Assembly (NCBI RefSeq): GCF_020085105.1
Contig: NC_058053.1
Coordinates: 16,339,888-16,403,887 of the forward strand
Source: Siniperca chuatsi
Taxonomy: Eukaryota > Chordata > Actinopteri > Centrarchiformes > Sinipercidae
Reading direction: 5' to 3'
DNA: 64,000 bases
Shown piece by piece: positions 1 through 13,079 of this stretch (the first letter of the stretch is position 1; every line of letters starts with the position of its first letter). The translations under genes and the position numbers were made by a program. Below the pieces are notes generated by a model. The model was not told where the DNA came from, ran no database searches, and saw only the letters and a program-made list of their open reading frames with translations.

Positions 1-1489
1 ATTAGAGAACTTAAAATGCAAAGGCATCCCTTGAAACTGAATGCATTTACAATCCCATTAAATATGGAATTGTGTCTGTGGGCCAACAGTAAATTTGCAA
101 CAGTTTTTTTTTTCTCATACATTTTCCTTTTGCCGCTTGCTTCCTTCACTCTCTTGCTGAATCTGTTTGAGGCTGTGAACACTTACTGCCAGTAACTTTC
201 ATGGAAATAGCTACACTGGACACAATTATATAACGTTAATCATAAAAATGCTATCATGATTTTCCATCAGCATCATGCAGACACTTTTTATGACGGATGA
301 TTCTGACAGTTGCTTTCACCGTGAATAAAAAACAATTATAGAAATCGCTACAAAGATATAAAATATTAATATAAAACGTAGCTTGAATTCTGAGCCTTGG
401 GTGCAGTATAAAGTCTTCCTGTGGAAGTGACCTTGAGCTCATGTATTCGAATATAGTTTTTTTTATAAGGAATCAAATTCTGCTCTCTGTGTTATTATAA
501 TTTTATCTGTACAGCACTGCTTATCTGAAACTCAGACATCCATGCAGCTTGAATCTCTGACAGGTCATAATGAGCAGAAAATCTATCACTGCAAAAACAT
601 TGAATATATTTTCGATCACCACACAATACAATTAAATGTAAGCTACAACAAACTGTGGAATTTGCACACCACAATGAAAACTACCATCTGCTAAATAACC
701 TTTCTCAACCATAAACAACCATTTACTCATCATAAATTCACTTAAACTCCTCCGCTTCCCAGTTCGAACTAATGCTGTATTGTAGTATAATATCCATCTA
801 TCACCACAGCCATTCGACCTGGTTTAATGTAATCCAAAGAGAATCGCCCACACTGAATCTATGATTACTTCTGTTCTCATTAAAGTAAAAATCAGCCTAC
901 ATAACATGTGGCTCTAAATTGAGCTGAAAGGAAAAAAAATGTTTATCAAACTGTTTAATGAACCATCCTCAATGGTTTCCACTCATTCCTTTGCTGCATT
1001 GAAAGTACATTATACTGTTATTTTGCCACTTCAGCATTGACTATGACACCACCAGTTGTATGATATGATATGGAGCAGCACCTACCTTAATTTGGAGTCG
1101 TGTTTGTGTCCACCTGATGAATATGAATATCCAATATTCCCTTTCCTTTTAGCTCTGTTTTTGGTCTCCACCAACTCCTAAAAAATATATTTCTGGCTCT
1201 TAGGCTGCAAAATGCTCCACTATGTTCACCAGCTAGTTGCTAACTAGTCTGTCTGCTGTTTGGTGTTTTTTGCTCTAAACAGTTGCCTGCTGTTGCTGGA
1301 AACAACACTGAAACAGTGAGCTAAAAATGCTAAAACGCTCTGTAGAGCTGATGGAACTGGAGAGTCAGGAGATAATTCTCTGTAGGTTTGTCACTGCTAG
1401 CAACACCTTTTACATTGCATGTGGTCATTTGATCCATTGTTACTATGAAAATAGTGATTAGTGCAGCTTTTATTGTAACCAGTGTTCTC
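1..1489. other. Noncoding stretch upstream of pcdh8, left part
   Basis: AT-rich sequence without a supported exon. Its open reading frames are short, lack splice context and resemble no family I know. The right third (about 1060-1400) looks like an interspersed repeat and is listed separately. Confidence 0.6.
1060..1400 (-). repeat. Interspersed repeat, related to one at about 24.76-25.08 kb
   Basis: Words such as TTCACCAGCTAGTTGCTAAC followed by TGTCTGCTGTTTGGTG recur in reverse orientation near 24.89-24.95 kb (CACCAAATGGAAGACTGATAAAG, then GCGAGTAGCTGGTGAA). Both also carry a GAGCTGAAAGGA / TCCTTTTAGCTCTGT pair. I infer one repeat family in two orientations. The ends are not resolved and I do not assign a superfamily. 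Confidence 0.45.
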
Positions 1490-1497
1490 ACAAAATC

Positions 1498-2483
1498 TGC
1501 GGGGCCCCCTAACGGTCATAGCGAGAATTTTTGCATTCCCTTGCAATATGTTTTGCATTACCCCGCAGTACTTTTGCGTTACCTCGCAATACTTTCTGCA
1601 TTCTCTCGCAAAACTTTTCCTCTTCCATTCCTTCTGAGCCATATGTCTATTTGTAATGGAAGGTATGCGGAGATTCTCAAGTTAATGCATTAAGCATTGT
1701 TTATGGACACCTCACCTTATATGATGTCCATTGCAAAGAAGTTATCAGATTGAACAGCTGTATGTATAAAGAAGATCAGTTATTGCTCCACAAACCTTCT
1801 ACCAAAACCTGTTTCAGCATTAAAGGTTACTTTAATTTGTTTTGTGCAAAGAAGAGAGGATCCTGTGCAAAAATGCAAAAAGCTTTCCAACTTGCATTGG
1901 TCCGCATTCCTGATGTATCTCTGCAAGTGGTTCAGTGTTGTCTGCTCTTTCTGTGACTGAACCACAGATTCTGTTTGCAGCATTTCAGTCGCCTTCTTGT
2001 TTGTTGCTTTTTTTTACTCATACAAATACAGCACATTAGCTTTATGAGGTAGATTTAACTGCACATCTGTAATTCTGCCTCTGAAGACGTCTCTTTTTCC
2101 TCAGTGAAACCCCTCTGGGTACAGTAGAGTACAGAGTACAGAAACGAATAAAACCGACAGCATCCTGCAGATTACCATTCTGCTTTCTTCTGGAGAGACC
2201 TCTTGATCTAAGAATGCATTTAATTTTCCTTTCACTAATTACATAACCATGCATGCCTATTGAACATTAGTACTATATCAGCATACTTAATGCCCAGTTC
2301 AAAGTAAAGTTCAATGAGCTGATATTCTGTTGTGCTGCGCTGGGAGCAGCTGAGCGGAAATAGACATATGGCTCAGAAGGAATGGAAGAAGAAAAGAAAT
2401 GCGAGAGAACGCAAAATGTATTGCAAGAGAATGCAAAAGTAGTCCTCAAAAAAATTGTCTCTGTGACCTTTAGGGGGCTCCTT
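1498..2483. mobile_element. hAT-like non-autonomous DNA transposon with long inverted arms
   Basis: Two inverted arms, about 1500-1652 and 2358-2481, match as reverse complements. Outer ends are GGGGCCCCCTAACGGTCA versus GGAGCCCCCTAAAGGTCA, and the inner end contains TTCCTTCTGAGCCATATGTC on both. The element is flanked by an identical 8-bp repeat ACAAAATC (1490-1497 and 2484-2491), the target-site length of hAT elements. The left arm holds four degenerate copies of a ~22-bp unit (TTTTGCATT..CTCGCAATAC; 1528-1614), the right arm only two. Subterminal repeats of this kind are common in hAT elements. The roughly 700-bp core has no transposase frame, so a source element elsewhere must have moved it. 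Superfamily assignment rests on the 8-bp duplication and is tentative. Confidence 0.72.
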
Positions 2484-2491
2484 ACAAAATC

Positions 2492-4000
2492 CCCCTGAGT
2501 GTGCTGTTAACTCCACCATCAATTTCATCCTCAGTGGAGCACCTCCAAATTTAGCCTCTAATGACAGCACAAGTTAAAGAAAACATTAAACATGCACATG
2601 GACCCAAACCCAGTGACTGAAAAAAATGAATATTTTTACCTTAGACTGATTGTATTATACGCTGGACATCAAATATAAAATAAAAATATAACTACCGTTA
2701 TTCAGCATTTGAATAAATTCATTTGAGGATGAGGCAGATGACAACGAATTTCATGCATTTCAGTAGGAAGCCTGAATGAATGTACTGTACATTCCCCATG
2801 CCTAGGGTGTCATACTCAAATATGAAGTTGCTGAACTCCAGCTTGTAGGAATTCACATTCCTTGTCAACATATCTTAACCTCTGCACACTAAATACACTG
2901 TACCTCACTGATAATGAAGTAAGTATATGCGAAATACACATTTTAAAGTCAGGAAACTTGATCAGGTCCTGGGTTTAAAGTCCATTTGTATACTTTTATT
3001 TGAGTGGATAATTTCGACAAACTACATGTTAACATTGTACTTCAAGAAATGTTGGCAGCCTTGGTGGGAATTTAAGTGGATGATTAGAAAAATCAATTAT
3101 TGTCTGTACTTAGACAGACAATAAATATTTTCTCCAAAATATTTTCTAAACACAGTTCATTCCCAAATGTGATAACCTCTGTTTTAAGAAACAGTCTGTC
3201 ACAGTTGTTCTCTCTGTTAGTTGGAAAGCTTAGACTGTAAAATTGCCCACCTATATTTGTTGTTTACTGCGGCCTTTTCACTTTCAACGTGTCTCTGTGG
3301 GCTTTTCACAATGTTTCAGATCATTATTGCTATTGTTAGCGTTACTGTTTCAGATTATTGTTAGCGCTTCAACCGCAGCACGCTGTGGACTCTATGGCTG
3401 ACTAATGAATCATTCTGAACAAAACATACACAAGCTGTCATTTTGCTCCACGCCCCATTAAGATATACAGTAGATGGAGAAGTAAATAGTCAGAGATAAA
3501 TTGTGAGCTGAGGCCCCAAACAAGTCACTTCTATCCAGATGCTGAGGGGCAGAACAGTTATACTCTGGGTTCCTCACTAATCCTACGTAGTCTCCACAGC
3601 AGCAGAACAAACAAGTGCAAAAAACATAATTATACTGGAGAACAAAACCAGAGGTTGGACAGAACATCTAAAAAGAATGAATGGGCATGCACACATATTT
3701 GGTGGAAACTAAATCAGATCCTTGGTGAAGATTTACAGATTTCTTTTCGATATTACTACTTAAATGTAGTTTACACTGACAATTCCAGCTATCACGTTTA
3801 AAAAATTTGGGAAATTAGCTTAACAAGGGTTTACATATACCTGTGCCAAAGCCTCACAAACAACAAAACAGGAGTGTTGAAATCCAATACAGTACAGTAC
3901 AATGTGCCAGAGAAGTGTAAGAAGTCTGTGGTTGAATTTTGAGGCTGTAGATTGAGATGGTGTTGTCTTGTGTCCAACTTTGGCACTTAAGAACATGTAC
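2492..4000. other. Noncoding stretch, nothing recognised
   Basis: No supported exon, RNA gene or repeat boundary is seen here. Confidence 0.5.
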
Positions 4001-4007
4001 AGAGTTC

Positions 4008-4235
4008 ACTACATGGCCAGAAGTATGTGGACACCTGAACAAAGTATGTGAAAAACCCAACATTACATTGCATTATATTTGAATATCTATATATTTATAT
4101 CTATTTAGGTGGTCAGTTCTTCCACACCAAAGTTTGAAAACCATTTCTTTATGGACTTTGCTTTGCACTGGGACATTGTCAAACAGAAAGCCAAAAGTAT
4201 GTGGACAAGGCTGTCAGGGGGTGGGGGTGGGCTGT
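4008..4235. mobile_element. Tc1/mariner-like remnant
   Basis: Two direct copies of the fish Tc1 terminal word (GCCAGAAGTATGTGGACACC near 4017 and GCCAAAAGTATGTGGACAAG near 4191) bracket sequence matching the familiar Tc1-type segment TCTTCCACACCAAAGTTTG and ATTTCTTTATGGACTTTGCT. The two terminal words lie in the same rather than inverted orientation, so this looks like a rearranged or internally deleted scrap with no coding capacity. Confidence 0.6.
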
Positions 4236-4954
4236 ACATCACTGCTGTAACAAACAAATATATGTTTCCCATAAACCAGGAGAGAGGCAAGATGGAAGGT
4301 CGAAAGCATGATTTGGAAAGATAAAGAAGATCTCTCGATCTCAAATATGACAACATTTCAGGGAGACTCTCCAAAATATCCCTTTATTCATTTGCTGTTA
4401 TACAGGTTGCAAAGTGAGATGGTATAATACTGATCATCTGTTTTTAGTACATAACAGATAACCAGAAAAGAAAATCAGCTATTGCTATATGAAGTGATCG
4501 ATCTAGCATCACTCCTCCCTCAGAAGGGCTGTGGGATACTTTCAATGCGAATGTGTCTCCAGATAATGAATCTGTTCTCAAATGAGCTGCACCCTGAACA
4601 AAACCTCGCACCGCTCACCAAAAACAACTGAGCTGGTCGTGTGACTGCGTGCACACATATTTACACGCCTACTCGCGCTCATACACGCTCAATAGACAAT
4701 AAAGTCATCATCAAAAGAAGAAGAAATAGGCTTCTGCTAAATAAAAACCATCACTCGGTAATGGCTGTAATGAAACGATAAACAGTGCAGCGACTATCTT
4801 CAAGCAGCGGCACATCTTTCTGCCCTTTTTTTCTATTTTGCAGCTTCCTTCAGTGTACACTCTCAGAGCTTCTTCTTCTTTTTTTCATAAGGGGGTATTT
4901 TTAATTCTAAAGCGAGGGATTGGTCACACTTCGTCTCATTAGCATGAGGAGCTG

Positions 4955-4960
4955 TATAAA
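4955..4960 (+). promoter_or_regulatory. Probable TATA box of pcdh8
   Basis: TATAAA in the context AGCTGTATAAACCCCGCC lies about 175 bp before the pcdh8 start codon. The surrounding 4.6-5.1 kb region is richer in CpG than the distal flank. Placement fits a 5' UTR of about 140-150 bases. This is inference from position and consensus. Confidence 0.5.
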
Positions 4961-5133
4961 CCCCGCCACTGCAGGATTTTGAGCTGTTTTGACGGCGAGG
5001 CAACAAGCGTATCTGACTGGCTGCGCGCAAGAAGCAAGTAACTTTCACTCGCAGCACAGTTCAGTTCATAAAAGCGGGAGCTGTATGGAGAGCTCACTCC
5101 AGAGGTGAACTGCTCTCGTCTCTTCAGCACACA

Positions 5134-8100
5134 ATGAGACTGCTTACCGAGGGAAAGAAGATGATACAGGGCAAATTTAGGCCTATAACTTATTGCCACC
5201 AGTGGATTTTTATATTCGCAATCCATCAATTTTTATTTGCCTCACTGGCTCAGTCTGAGGGAAATACTATTCGATACCAGACCAATGAGGAGGACGCACC
5301 AGGTACAGTCATCGGAAACCTTGCCAAGGACATGTCCTTGAGTCTGTCTCATTCCTCCAAGACCAATTTCAGGATGATGAAACAATTCAATGATTCATTC
5401 ATCGGGGTAAGAGAAAGCGACGGGGAACTCACTGTCGGGGAACGAATTGACAGGGAAAGAATCTGCAGACACACTCTACAGTGTCTCATTACTTTTGACG
5501 TGGTAAATTTCTCCAAAGATCGCTACAAATTGATTCACGTAGAGGTGGAAATAAAGGACATCAATGACAACTCTCCGGAGTTTCCAAACAAGGAATCTAT
5601 AGTTGAGATCTCAGAGAATGCAGCAGCGGGGTCCCGCATCCCTTTAGACCCAGCTGTGGACGCTGATGTCGGATCAAACTACATCCAAAGCTATCAAATT
5701 TCTGTCAACAGTCATTTTACCATTGATGTGCTCCTGAGAGCGGATGGGGTTAAATATGCGGAATTGGTGCTAATGAAAGAGCTAGACAGGGAGACTCAGT
5801 CATCATACACTGTGGAGCTGGTCGCCACAGACGGAGGGAACCCTTTCAGATCGGGGTCAACAAAGATAACTATCAAAGTGACTGACTTTAATGACAATAG
5901 TCCCGTTTTTGACCAGAATAGTTTCTCAGTCAGTTTGCCAGAGGACGCACCGGTTGGCACAGTTATACTGGACTTAAACGCAATTGATGCTGATGAGGGT
6001 TTAAACGGAGAGGTCGTCTACGGGTTCGGAAAACAGGTTTCTCATGAGATCCGAGAACTTTTCCAAGTGGATAATAAATCAGGTCGACTGACGCTCAGGA
6101 GCCCGGTGGATTTTGAGGACAAAAGCACCTACGAGCTAGACGTGCAGGCGACTGATCTGGGACCCAACCCGACCCCCTCCGTGTGCAAAATCATAATTCA
6201 CGTCACGGACGTTAATGACAATGCCCCAGAAATCAGCATCACCCCGATGACCTCCATCACGACAGGCACTGCATACATCAGCGAGGCGGCAGACAAGGAC
6301 AGTCTGGTGGCGCTGATCAGCACCTTGGACAGAGACTCGGGTGTTAACAGCCAGGTCCACTGCACATTATACGGCCACGACCATTTCAAACTCCGGCAGG
6401 CTTACGAGGACAGCTACATGATAGTTACAGCAGCAGCCCTAGACAGGGAGAGGATTAGTGAGTATAACTTGACGGTCATGGCTGAGGATTTTGGGTCACC
6501 TCCACTGAGAAAGATCACTCAGTACACCATTAGACTCAGCGACGAGAATGACAACGCCCCTCACTTTACTAAAGGTGTCTATGAAGTTTTAGTGGTGGAA
6601 AACAATGCCCCGGGTGCTTATATCACCACAGTTGAGGCCAGCGACGCTGATCTGGGCAATAATGGCAAAATCACCTACAGACTTGTGGCCAGTGTTATCA
6701 TGGGGTCCCCAGTGAACACCTTTGTGTCTCTTAATTCAGTGTCTGGCTCTATATATGCCCTGAGGAGTTTTAATTATGAAGTAATGAAACAGCTAGACAT
6801 ACACATCCAAGCAAGTGATGGGGGGTCACCACAGCTGCAGAGCACAGCTGTCATCAGACTAAAAATAGTTGATCAGAATGACAACCAACCTTCTATCATA
6901 CAACCACCCCTTTACAAAGGATCTGCTGAGGTTTTTCTGCCCAAAGATGCGCCTGCAGGTTATGTGGTAACCCAGATAAAGGCCACAGATGCTGATGAAG
7001 GCATAAATGCACAGCTGTCCTATAAAATCACAGAGGGGGGACACCTGGGTTTCTCTATCAACAAAGACACAGGGAAGGTGCACGTGAGTCGACAGCTGAT
7101 GTATGATCTCACAGACAATGTCAAAGTCACAGTGTCGGTCAGTGACAATGGATCCCCCGCGCTTACCTCCACAGCCATTATACACTTCAGCTTTATAGAA
7201 GAAACTCTTCCCAGTATGCCTTCCTTGGCTCAAAATGGCAGCGATGAGCTCTTTGAATGGGACATGTCCATTGCCATAATCATTGTCCTGGCAGGGAGCT
7301 GCTCTCTCCTCCTGTTGGCTATCATTCTCATCACAACCATTTGCAGCCGCCGGAAAAAAGAGACAAGGGAGGGGGGGTGTGATGAAAAAGAAGACATACC
7401 AAATGTGGAGAAAGTGGAAAGTGGTCATATTGATTCTTTGATTGCCAACCACAAAGGCAAAGTGTTTGATGCCCATCCATTTCCAGAGAAACCTCCATTG
7501 GCCAGCAGCAACACAACAGAGACAGGCTGTGAGGATGGCAGGCAGACAGCAGGCATCTTCGAGTCAAACAGTAGGGTGATGGAGGGAAAACTAAAGGTAA
7601 TTATATTTTGGAGATATTTAAAGTTTGTTTCACACTAACTTTGTTTGTCTTTTGCATCTTGACTCAAGATTTGTGTTGAATGTGTTTGTATCTCTACAGG
7701 GTTATTCTACACTACCGGGTTATGGGAAAGAAACAGTCAGGCCAATAACAATATGGAAGGGTAATTCATTCACAACAATCTCAGCAAGAGACCCCCACAT
7801 CAGTGGCAAGGACAGTGGAAAAGGGGACAGTGACTTCAATGACAGTGATTCTGACATAAGTGGAGATGTGCACAAAAAAGAGTCGCCGCCAACAAACAGT
7901 GAGTGTCACAAAAAACATAATCAGAAATAATAATAAAATAGAAAATGAGCCAAATGAGAGGATGTAAAGGTGAAACCCATCCAGTGATGTGACATGCATT
8001 CCTTTTGCTTCTTATATGGTTTATATTTTAATCTAAGCGCCATGCACCATACAGATTGTACCCAGTTACAACAATACATTTTCTAATACACTGGACACAT

Positions 8101-8527
8101 TATGATTGATCTTACCTGGGCTCACTGGGGTCTATCAACATCAAACACCCTCAACCAGGTGAGCCGGCAAATGTATTCATATTACATCCTGATAGCACTG
8201 CTGTTTTCCACAGGTCTCTGGGCATGTACAAGCGAGTGCAAAGTGTTGGGACACTCAGACCGATGCTGGAGCCCTTCAGCTACAAGGCCCAACACGAGCA
8301 TGGCCTGTGGACCGCATCTGTCAACTTTCTCCAAGACAGCTTCACTGCCCCGGGACACCAGAAGGGAAAACTACTACCCAGCTCACATACCCAAAACCAA
8401 TGGTTTGCAAAGCGTGTACGAAAAAGTTCAACACCAGGAATTTGATTATATTCTTGTTGGTCCACCGACACCAGCCAGAATACAGGAAGCAGATGAGATA
8501 TCCATTCCAGAGTACACAAACTCATAA
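5134..8527 (+). CDS. pcdh8: Protocadherin-8 (paraxial protocadherin), 3 exons, about 991 aa
   Basis: Exons 5134-7596, 7700-7898 and 8214-8527; phases join cleanly. This is a homophilic adhesion protein of the delta-2 protocadherins, acting at the plasma membrane in gastrulation, somite segmentation and synapses. Exon 1 is large, as in the family, and encodes a signal peptide (about residues 20-42), six cadherin repeats with DxNDNxP calcium motifs (for example [40 protein letters not shown]), a membrane span at about residues 712-737 and the CSRRKK stop-transfer motif. Exons 2-3 encode the PCDH8 tail: [20 protein letters not shown], then [20 protein letters not shown] and LQSVYEKV. Met10 (5161) is an alternative start. 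Human PCDH8 is about 1070 aa; this copy is shorter mainly in the tail. cnmd follows in the same orientation, as in human 13q. Confidence 0.96.
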
Positions 8528-8878
8528 AGATCAAAAAGTCATCAAAAGGGAATTTGTCTTTATACTGTATAGTACTTTTATCTTAATTGACTCTATGTTG
8601 GATTGTTGCAGTGTTTTGTAGTATGTCATGTGTCTTTTGGCTCATATAAGACTGTTCATTGTATCAAGTGTAATATGCAAGATTTTGTACATTAATAATA
8701 TATTTTTCATAATGATTCAATGTAAAGAAGAATTTTATTATCAATTTTGAAGAGCATGTGTTACTATTTAAGGGGCATGACCTATGGACATTTAGGCTAA
8801 TGGGGCCTTTCTGCTGTGGAAAACAATCAATATGAAAGATTACCATGTTTGTGGTAGATTTTGTCACATTGTTGCACA

Positions 8879-8884
8879 AATAAA
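8879..8884 (+). promoter_or_regulatory. Candidate polyadenylation signal of pcdh8
   Basis: AATAAA lies about 350 bp after the pcdh8 stop codon. It is the first canonical hexamer downstream of the stop. Confidence 0.5.
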
Positions 8885-10061
8885 CAGTTAAAAGCAAAAT
8901 TGTTTTTGCTGTTCAACGACAGTTTAAAAATGGGACTGTCTGGGCTAACAGGACTCAAATGTAATCTTATAGGAAGAGTACAACCTATTGTCCTGAGGGA
9001 ATATTCATAAAGCCCACAGAATAACCTCATGCAGCCAACTGAATGCACTTCATTTGTCTTAAAGGCTTATAAGCCGCAATAAATAAAATGCGGTCCTCCA
9101 CCAATCACAGCTAAATTGATAGCAAAATGTCATATTCTTTTCATGTTACACAATGTAGTTACTCTGCTGCCTCAATTTGCATGCAAATACTGCATTGCTG
9201 ATCAAATGCTCGTACAATTACATATTTTTCCAAAGGCCAAAGAATCCCTTCACCTTTTCTGATTGCCTCCCAGCTTAACAATTATCCAAAAAATGCGGTT
9301 CAATCTGTTTCCTAGCAACAGCAGCACTGCACATTTGAATCTCTTTTCTTACTATGTTTCTTCTTTTTAAGTTATGATAAGGACCGAGTAACCTTGGCCA
9401 CAAATCTGCCTTTCTCCCATTGTCAAATCAGAAAATTCGTAATTAAGCAAAGGTTATGTCTGTGTGTCTATGATTGTGAGGTATTGCAAGTTAGTGCCGT
9501 CTTATAGCAAAATAAAGACCGAAGAAGACTCGCTTCTGCATGAGAGTTTGACTACAGGTATCTGGTGCAATCTGGTCATTCTCACGGACACCTGTAACCA
9601 GCAAAGAACTGGAGGAAATCTGCAGTATTCATATACATTTATTTCATAATTGACATCCAACTATAAGAGGTGGGTGATTAAATGAAAGGCATAAAAATAT
9701 TCTCTGAAAGCTTATTTGTAAGTACTTGTTTTCCTCCTAACGCTGACTGAAAGGTCAGTTAACAACCTTTTTACCAATCATTACATCGCTGCTTGTAACA
9801 GATGTCATCAGCCAATCTCTGATGAGCTCAGAACTGCTTCAAAAGTCTTGTTTTAGTTTGGTACCACAGGATGACCACCTTGCTTTAGGCAACCTGGACC
9901 TACAGGTAACATTCAGATGAAGAATTTAGCTCAAAGAATTTATATCAACTGCACGTCATTCACACTCAAACGTCAAAAAGCCTCCTGGTGGATAACCTGA
10001 TTCTCCAAAGAGAAGCAACAGTATTAGTGGAGGAATTATTGAGGACATCACGAAAGAGACT
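8885..10061. other. Spacer between pcdh8 and cnmd
   Basis: About 1.2 kb with no supported exon. It must contain the cnmd promoter, but I see no clear TATA box at a useful distance from 10062. A 5' noncoding cnmd exon could lie here. Confidence 0.5.
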
Positions 10062-13000
10062 ATGGAAAAAGTCCAAAATACCACTCATGGATCTGGCTGT
10101 TTTGAACACTGCATGCCTCCGGTAAGACTGGGTTAATACGTTTTTGATTAGAAATATAATTGACATCCATGACATGTAAATAAAACTGTGCAAACTCTTA
10201 AGGTTTCCTGGAAGTTATCAGTTATCCTGGTTATTGTTGAGTGTGCATCATTCCTTACTTTGCATCCTCTGAACTTGAAGGAACAAAGCACACCGACCTC
10301 TGCCGCAGTCAGTCGCCTCCTAAGATTTGGTGCTGTGGCTCTTATTGTTGGTGCAGTGTTAATGTTGTGTGCATCCATGGCTGCTCTCTACCTGTGGAAA
10401 GTCAGCGATAAAAATGTAAGTGTCAACTGAGGATTATGCTGTAGTTATTACATTGTCCCTTCAACAGATATCTAAAGTGAATGCAAGGAGGATGCTTTTG
10501 GTGGAAAATGGATCCAAAGTAGATTACAAAATCCTCTGATAATAAAAACTTTTTATTAGAAGCATAATTGTATTTTTTTGAGACCGTCACTAGAGATATT
10601 TATGTTAATAACTGAGATGCCCTATCAATAATCATATTCATCATCACAATTCAGACTGTGAAATTGGATCTTTAATTCTGTCTACAATGGAAACAAACAG
10701 CATTAAATTGCTCCTGTTACTCTACTCCATCTTATATGAAAGAATGTAATGTTTTGTGTCCTATTGAGCTCACCTGTAGGAAAAACATTCCCATCAAGGT
10801 CTGCAAAAGCATTTCCTGCGGTGCTGTGCTCAATTCTCAGTGTGCTTATACTACACAGGATTTCTGTTAGAGAAGCAACACCAACTATTACTGTGCAGGA
10901 GAATAGCATGAACAATACAAAGCTTGTTTTTCTGTATCTCCACTTCTATTGTGTTTGCTACAGTGTGATTTACATAACTTGACTAATCAGTCATTTTAAT
11001 GTCCCACTTTGAATGCTGCCAGGTTTACAATGTTCGTTACAATATGAACATCAATGGGGAGGTGAGGGAGGGTTCCGTGGAAATTGATTCTGACAACAAC
11101 CTGGAACGATTTAAAACTGGGAGTGGAGCTGAGGAAGCCGTGGAGATTCATGACTTTCAAATTGTGAGTGAGTTTGTCCTTGTTCTCTCTTGCTGAGGTG
11201 GTTCAGCTGAGACTTTCTGTGTGCTTAGCAAAGTAGCAAAGCTGTGAGTGTAAACATGGCATCTCTGTGATTTGGTGCAGGGAATAACTGGAATCCGCTT
11301 TTTTGGAGGAGACAAGTGCTACATAAAATCCCAAATCAAAGCGAACCTTCCACACATGGGAGCTCACAACAAAGACTCGCTGATGTTTGACCTGGTATAT
11401 GCACACTACTTCATACAGAACGTTGCAAATTGGAAAAAGACAAAAAAATTACAGAGGATCTTCTGCTTGCTTTTAACAGTGCCATTTCTTTTTCTACTTT
11501 AGTAATTCAAGGACATTATCTTTTTCTTCTTGCCAGACAGATGAAATCATGCCAGTGAGGTTTGATGAGGAGTTCCTCATATGGGTTGCTGCAGAGCAGC
11601 CGCTGAAGGACACCAGCTTTCTGAGCAGTAAAATTCTGGGTCTTTGCGGGGAACTTCCCATTTACTGGCTCCAACCAATCCATCCTAAAGGTTGCCTTCT
11701 TCTCTTCTTTCCAGCTATTATGTATTGATTCACTCCATCCCACAGAGTCTATAAAACTGGCCTGCTATCATAGAGCATAGTCTATTTCATTTGAATTATT
11801 GTACATTCTTTCATAGATTATTCAAATCTTGGTTGTCCTGATTATCTGCTGACACACTTTGTAAAATTTACAGTCTCGTCTGAGAACACTGAGAACATCT
11901 TGAGCATACACTACATTTAGAGTCGTACACCAAAAAATGCTCCGGTCTTGTATCAAAAAAGAATGATCTTGAAATATGCAGGACTACTTGAAATCACTGC
12001 TGCTAATTTAATTATTCAGGACATCTGAGACAGCCCCAGCTATGTAGGATTGAGCTCTGAGGACATGTATGGCGTCTTGCGGATGTTGACCCAATACTCT
12101 TGCCTCTTGTGGCCGCTGTAACAGATGGGGAGAGGGGAAAGAGAGACACACAGCGAGCCAAACGACAGTTTAACATGGAGGAGTTTGAGGCAGCTGCTGA
12201 GGAGAGGGACCCAGTGAGTCACGCAGAGGATGACACCTCCAGAGTCATGGAGGAAGAGGAGGGAGCACAATCAACTGCAGGGTCAGCGTACAATCCTGAA
12301 AACCCTTATCATGTGAGTACCAACTTCATCAACAACACTGTTTACGATAAACAAGGCTCCAGAGCTGGTGAATGTTTGATTAACTATCAAGAGGCGTGTA
12401 GTGAGCCCTGAGGCAACCCTTAAAGTAACATTATGAATTGAAGTTTCACTGTTTTGTCAACACTTTTACAGATGACTTCATAACACCATCCTTAAGATGC
12501 CAGCCTTGTTAAAAATGTAGTCTCACAGAAATAGAAGTGCATGGTGTGGAAATGTATTAACCTGGATTAAGTCCTTCTGTCAGCTGTGGGTACATTCTGC
12601 TGCTGCTGTTGAGTGGGAGTTATATTAGTGGCCATAATTACAGGGCAATGGGGTAACAGCTGCCATTCCAAGTTGATGAACTCATGAACTGAAGTGAAAA
12701 TTCCCATTGGTTATAAAAATTCATGTTGCCTAAGAGAACTGTAGTCACGTGTTTGGGAGGATGAGAAGTTTTTGAAAACATTTGAATTGCAAATGAGTAT
12801 AAATTTAGAAAAAGATTGCTCTTAAAAATTAACATTGCTTCCAAATTGCAGCGCAGCGGCGGGGCCGGAGCAGACAGCGCCATGACCTTTGACACTATGT
12901 TAGACCACCAGGGGATCTGCTGCTCAGAATGCCAACGCAGCTACACTCACTGTCAGAGAATATGCGAGCCTCTGCGTGGCTACTGGCCCTGGCCTTACAA

Positions 13001-13079
13001 CTACAGAGGATGCCAGGTTGCTTGCCGAGTCATTATGCCCTGTCGCTGGTGGGTGGCACGCATTTTAGGTGTTGTGTAA
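10062..13079 (+). CDS. cnmd: Chondromodulin (LECT1), 7 exons, about 339 aa
   Basis: Exons 10062-10121, 10281-10415, 11023-11163, 11281-11394, 11537-11690, 12125-12312 and 12852-13079, all phase-compatible. A type II membrane precursor whose C-terminal part is released into cartilage matrix, where it blocks blood-vessel ingrowth and supports chondrocyte growth. Visible parts: a membrane span (about residues 36-58, FGAVALIVGAVLMLC), a BRICHOS domain (about 95-195, with GITGIRFFGGDKCYIK and LGLCGELPIYWLQP), a furin-type site RAKR (212-215; RERR in human) and the mature C-terminus with eight cysteines ending CRWWVARILGVV. Human length is 334 aa. The start is the first ATG after an in-frame stop; residues before the membrane span diverge. 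The exon 2 acceptor is my choice between two phase-0 sites (10281, or one about 40 bp upstream). Confidence 0.95.

Noticed and set aside
4109-4374. Opposed short frames around the GGGGGTGGGGG tract
   Set aside because: They overlap the Tc1-like remnant and have no transposase motifs.
6859-7476. 205-codon open frame on the minus strand opposite pcdh8
   Set aside because: It lies antisense to the well-supported pcdh8 exon 1 and tail; composition follows the opposite coding strand and no domain is visible.
8102-8213. Upstream extension of pcdh8 exon 3
   Set aside because: The TTTTCCACAG acceptor at 8213 and phase continuity show that the preceding codons are intron.
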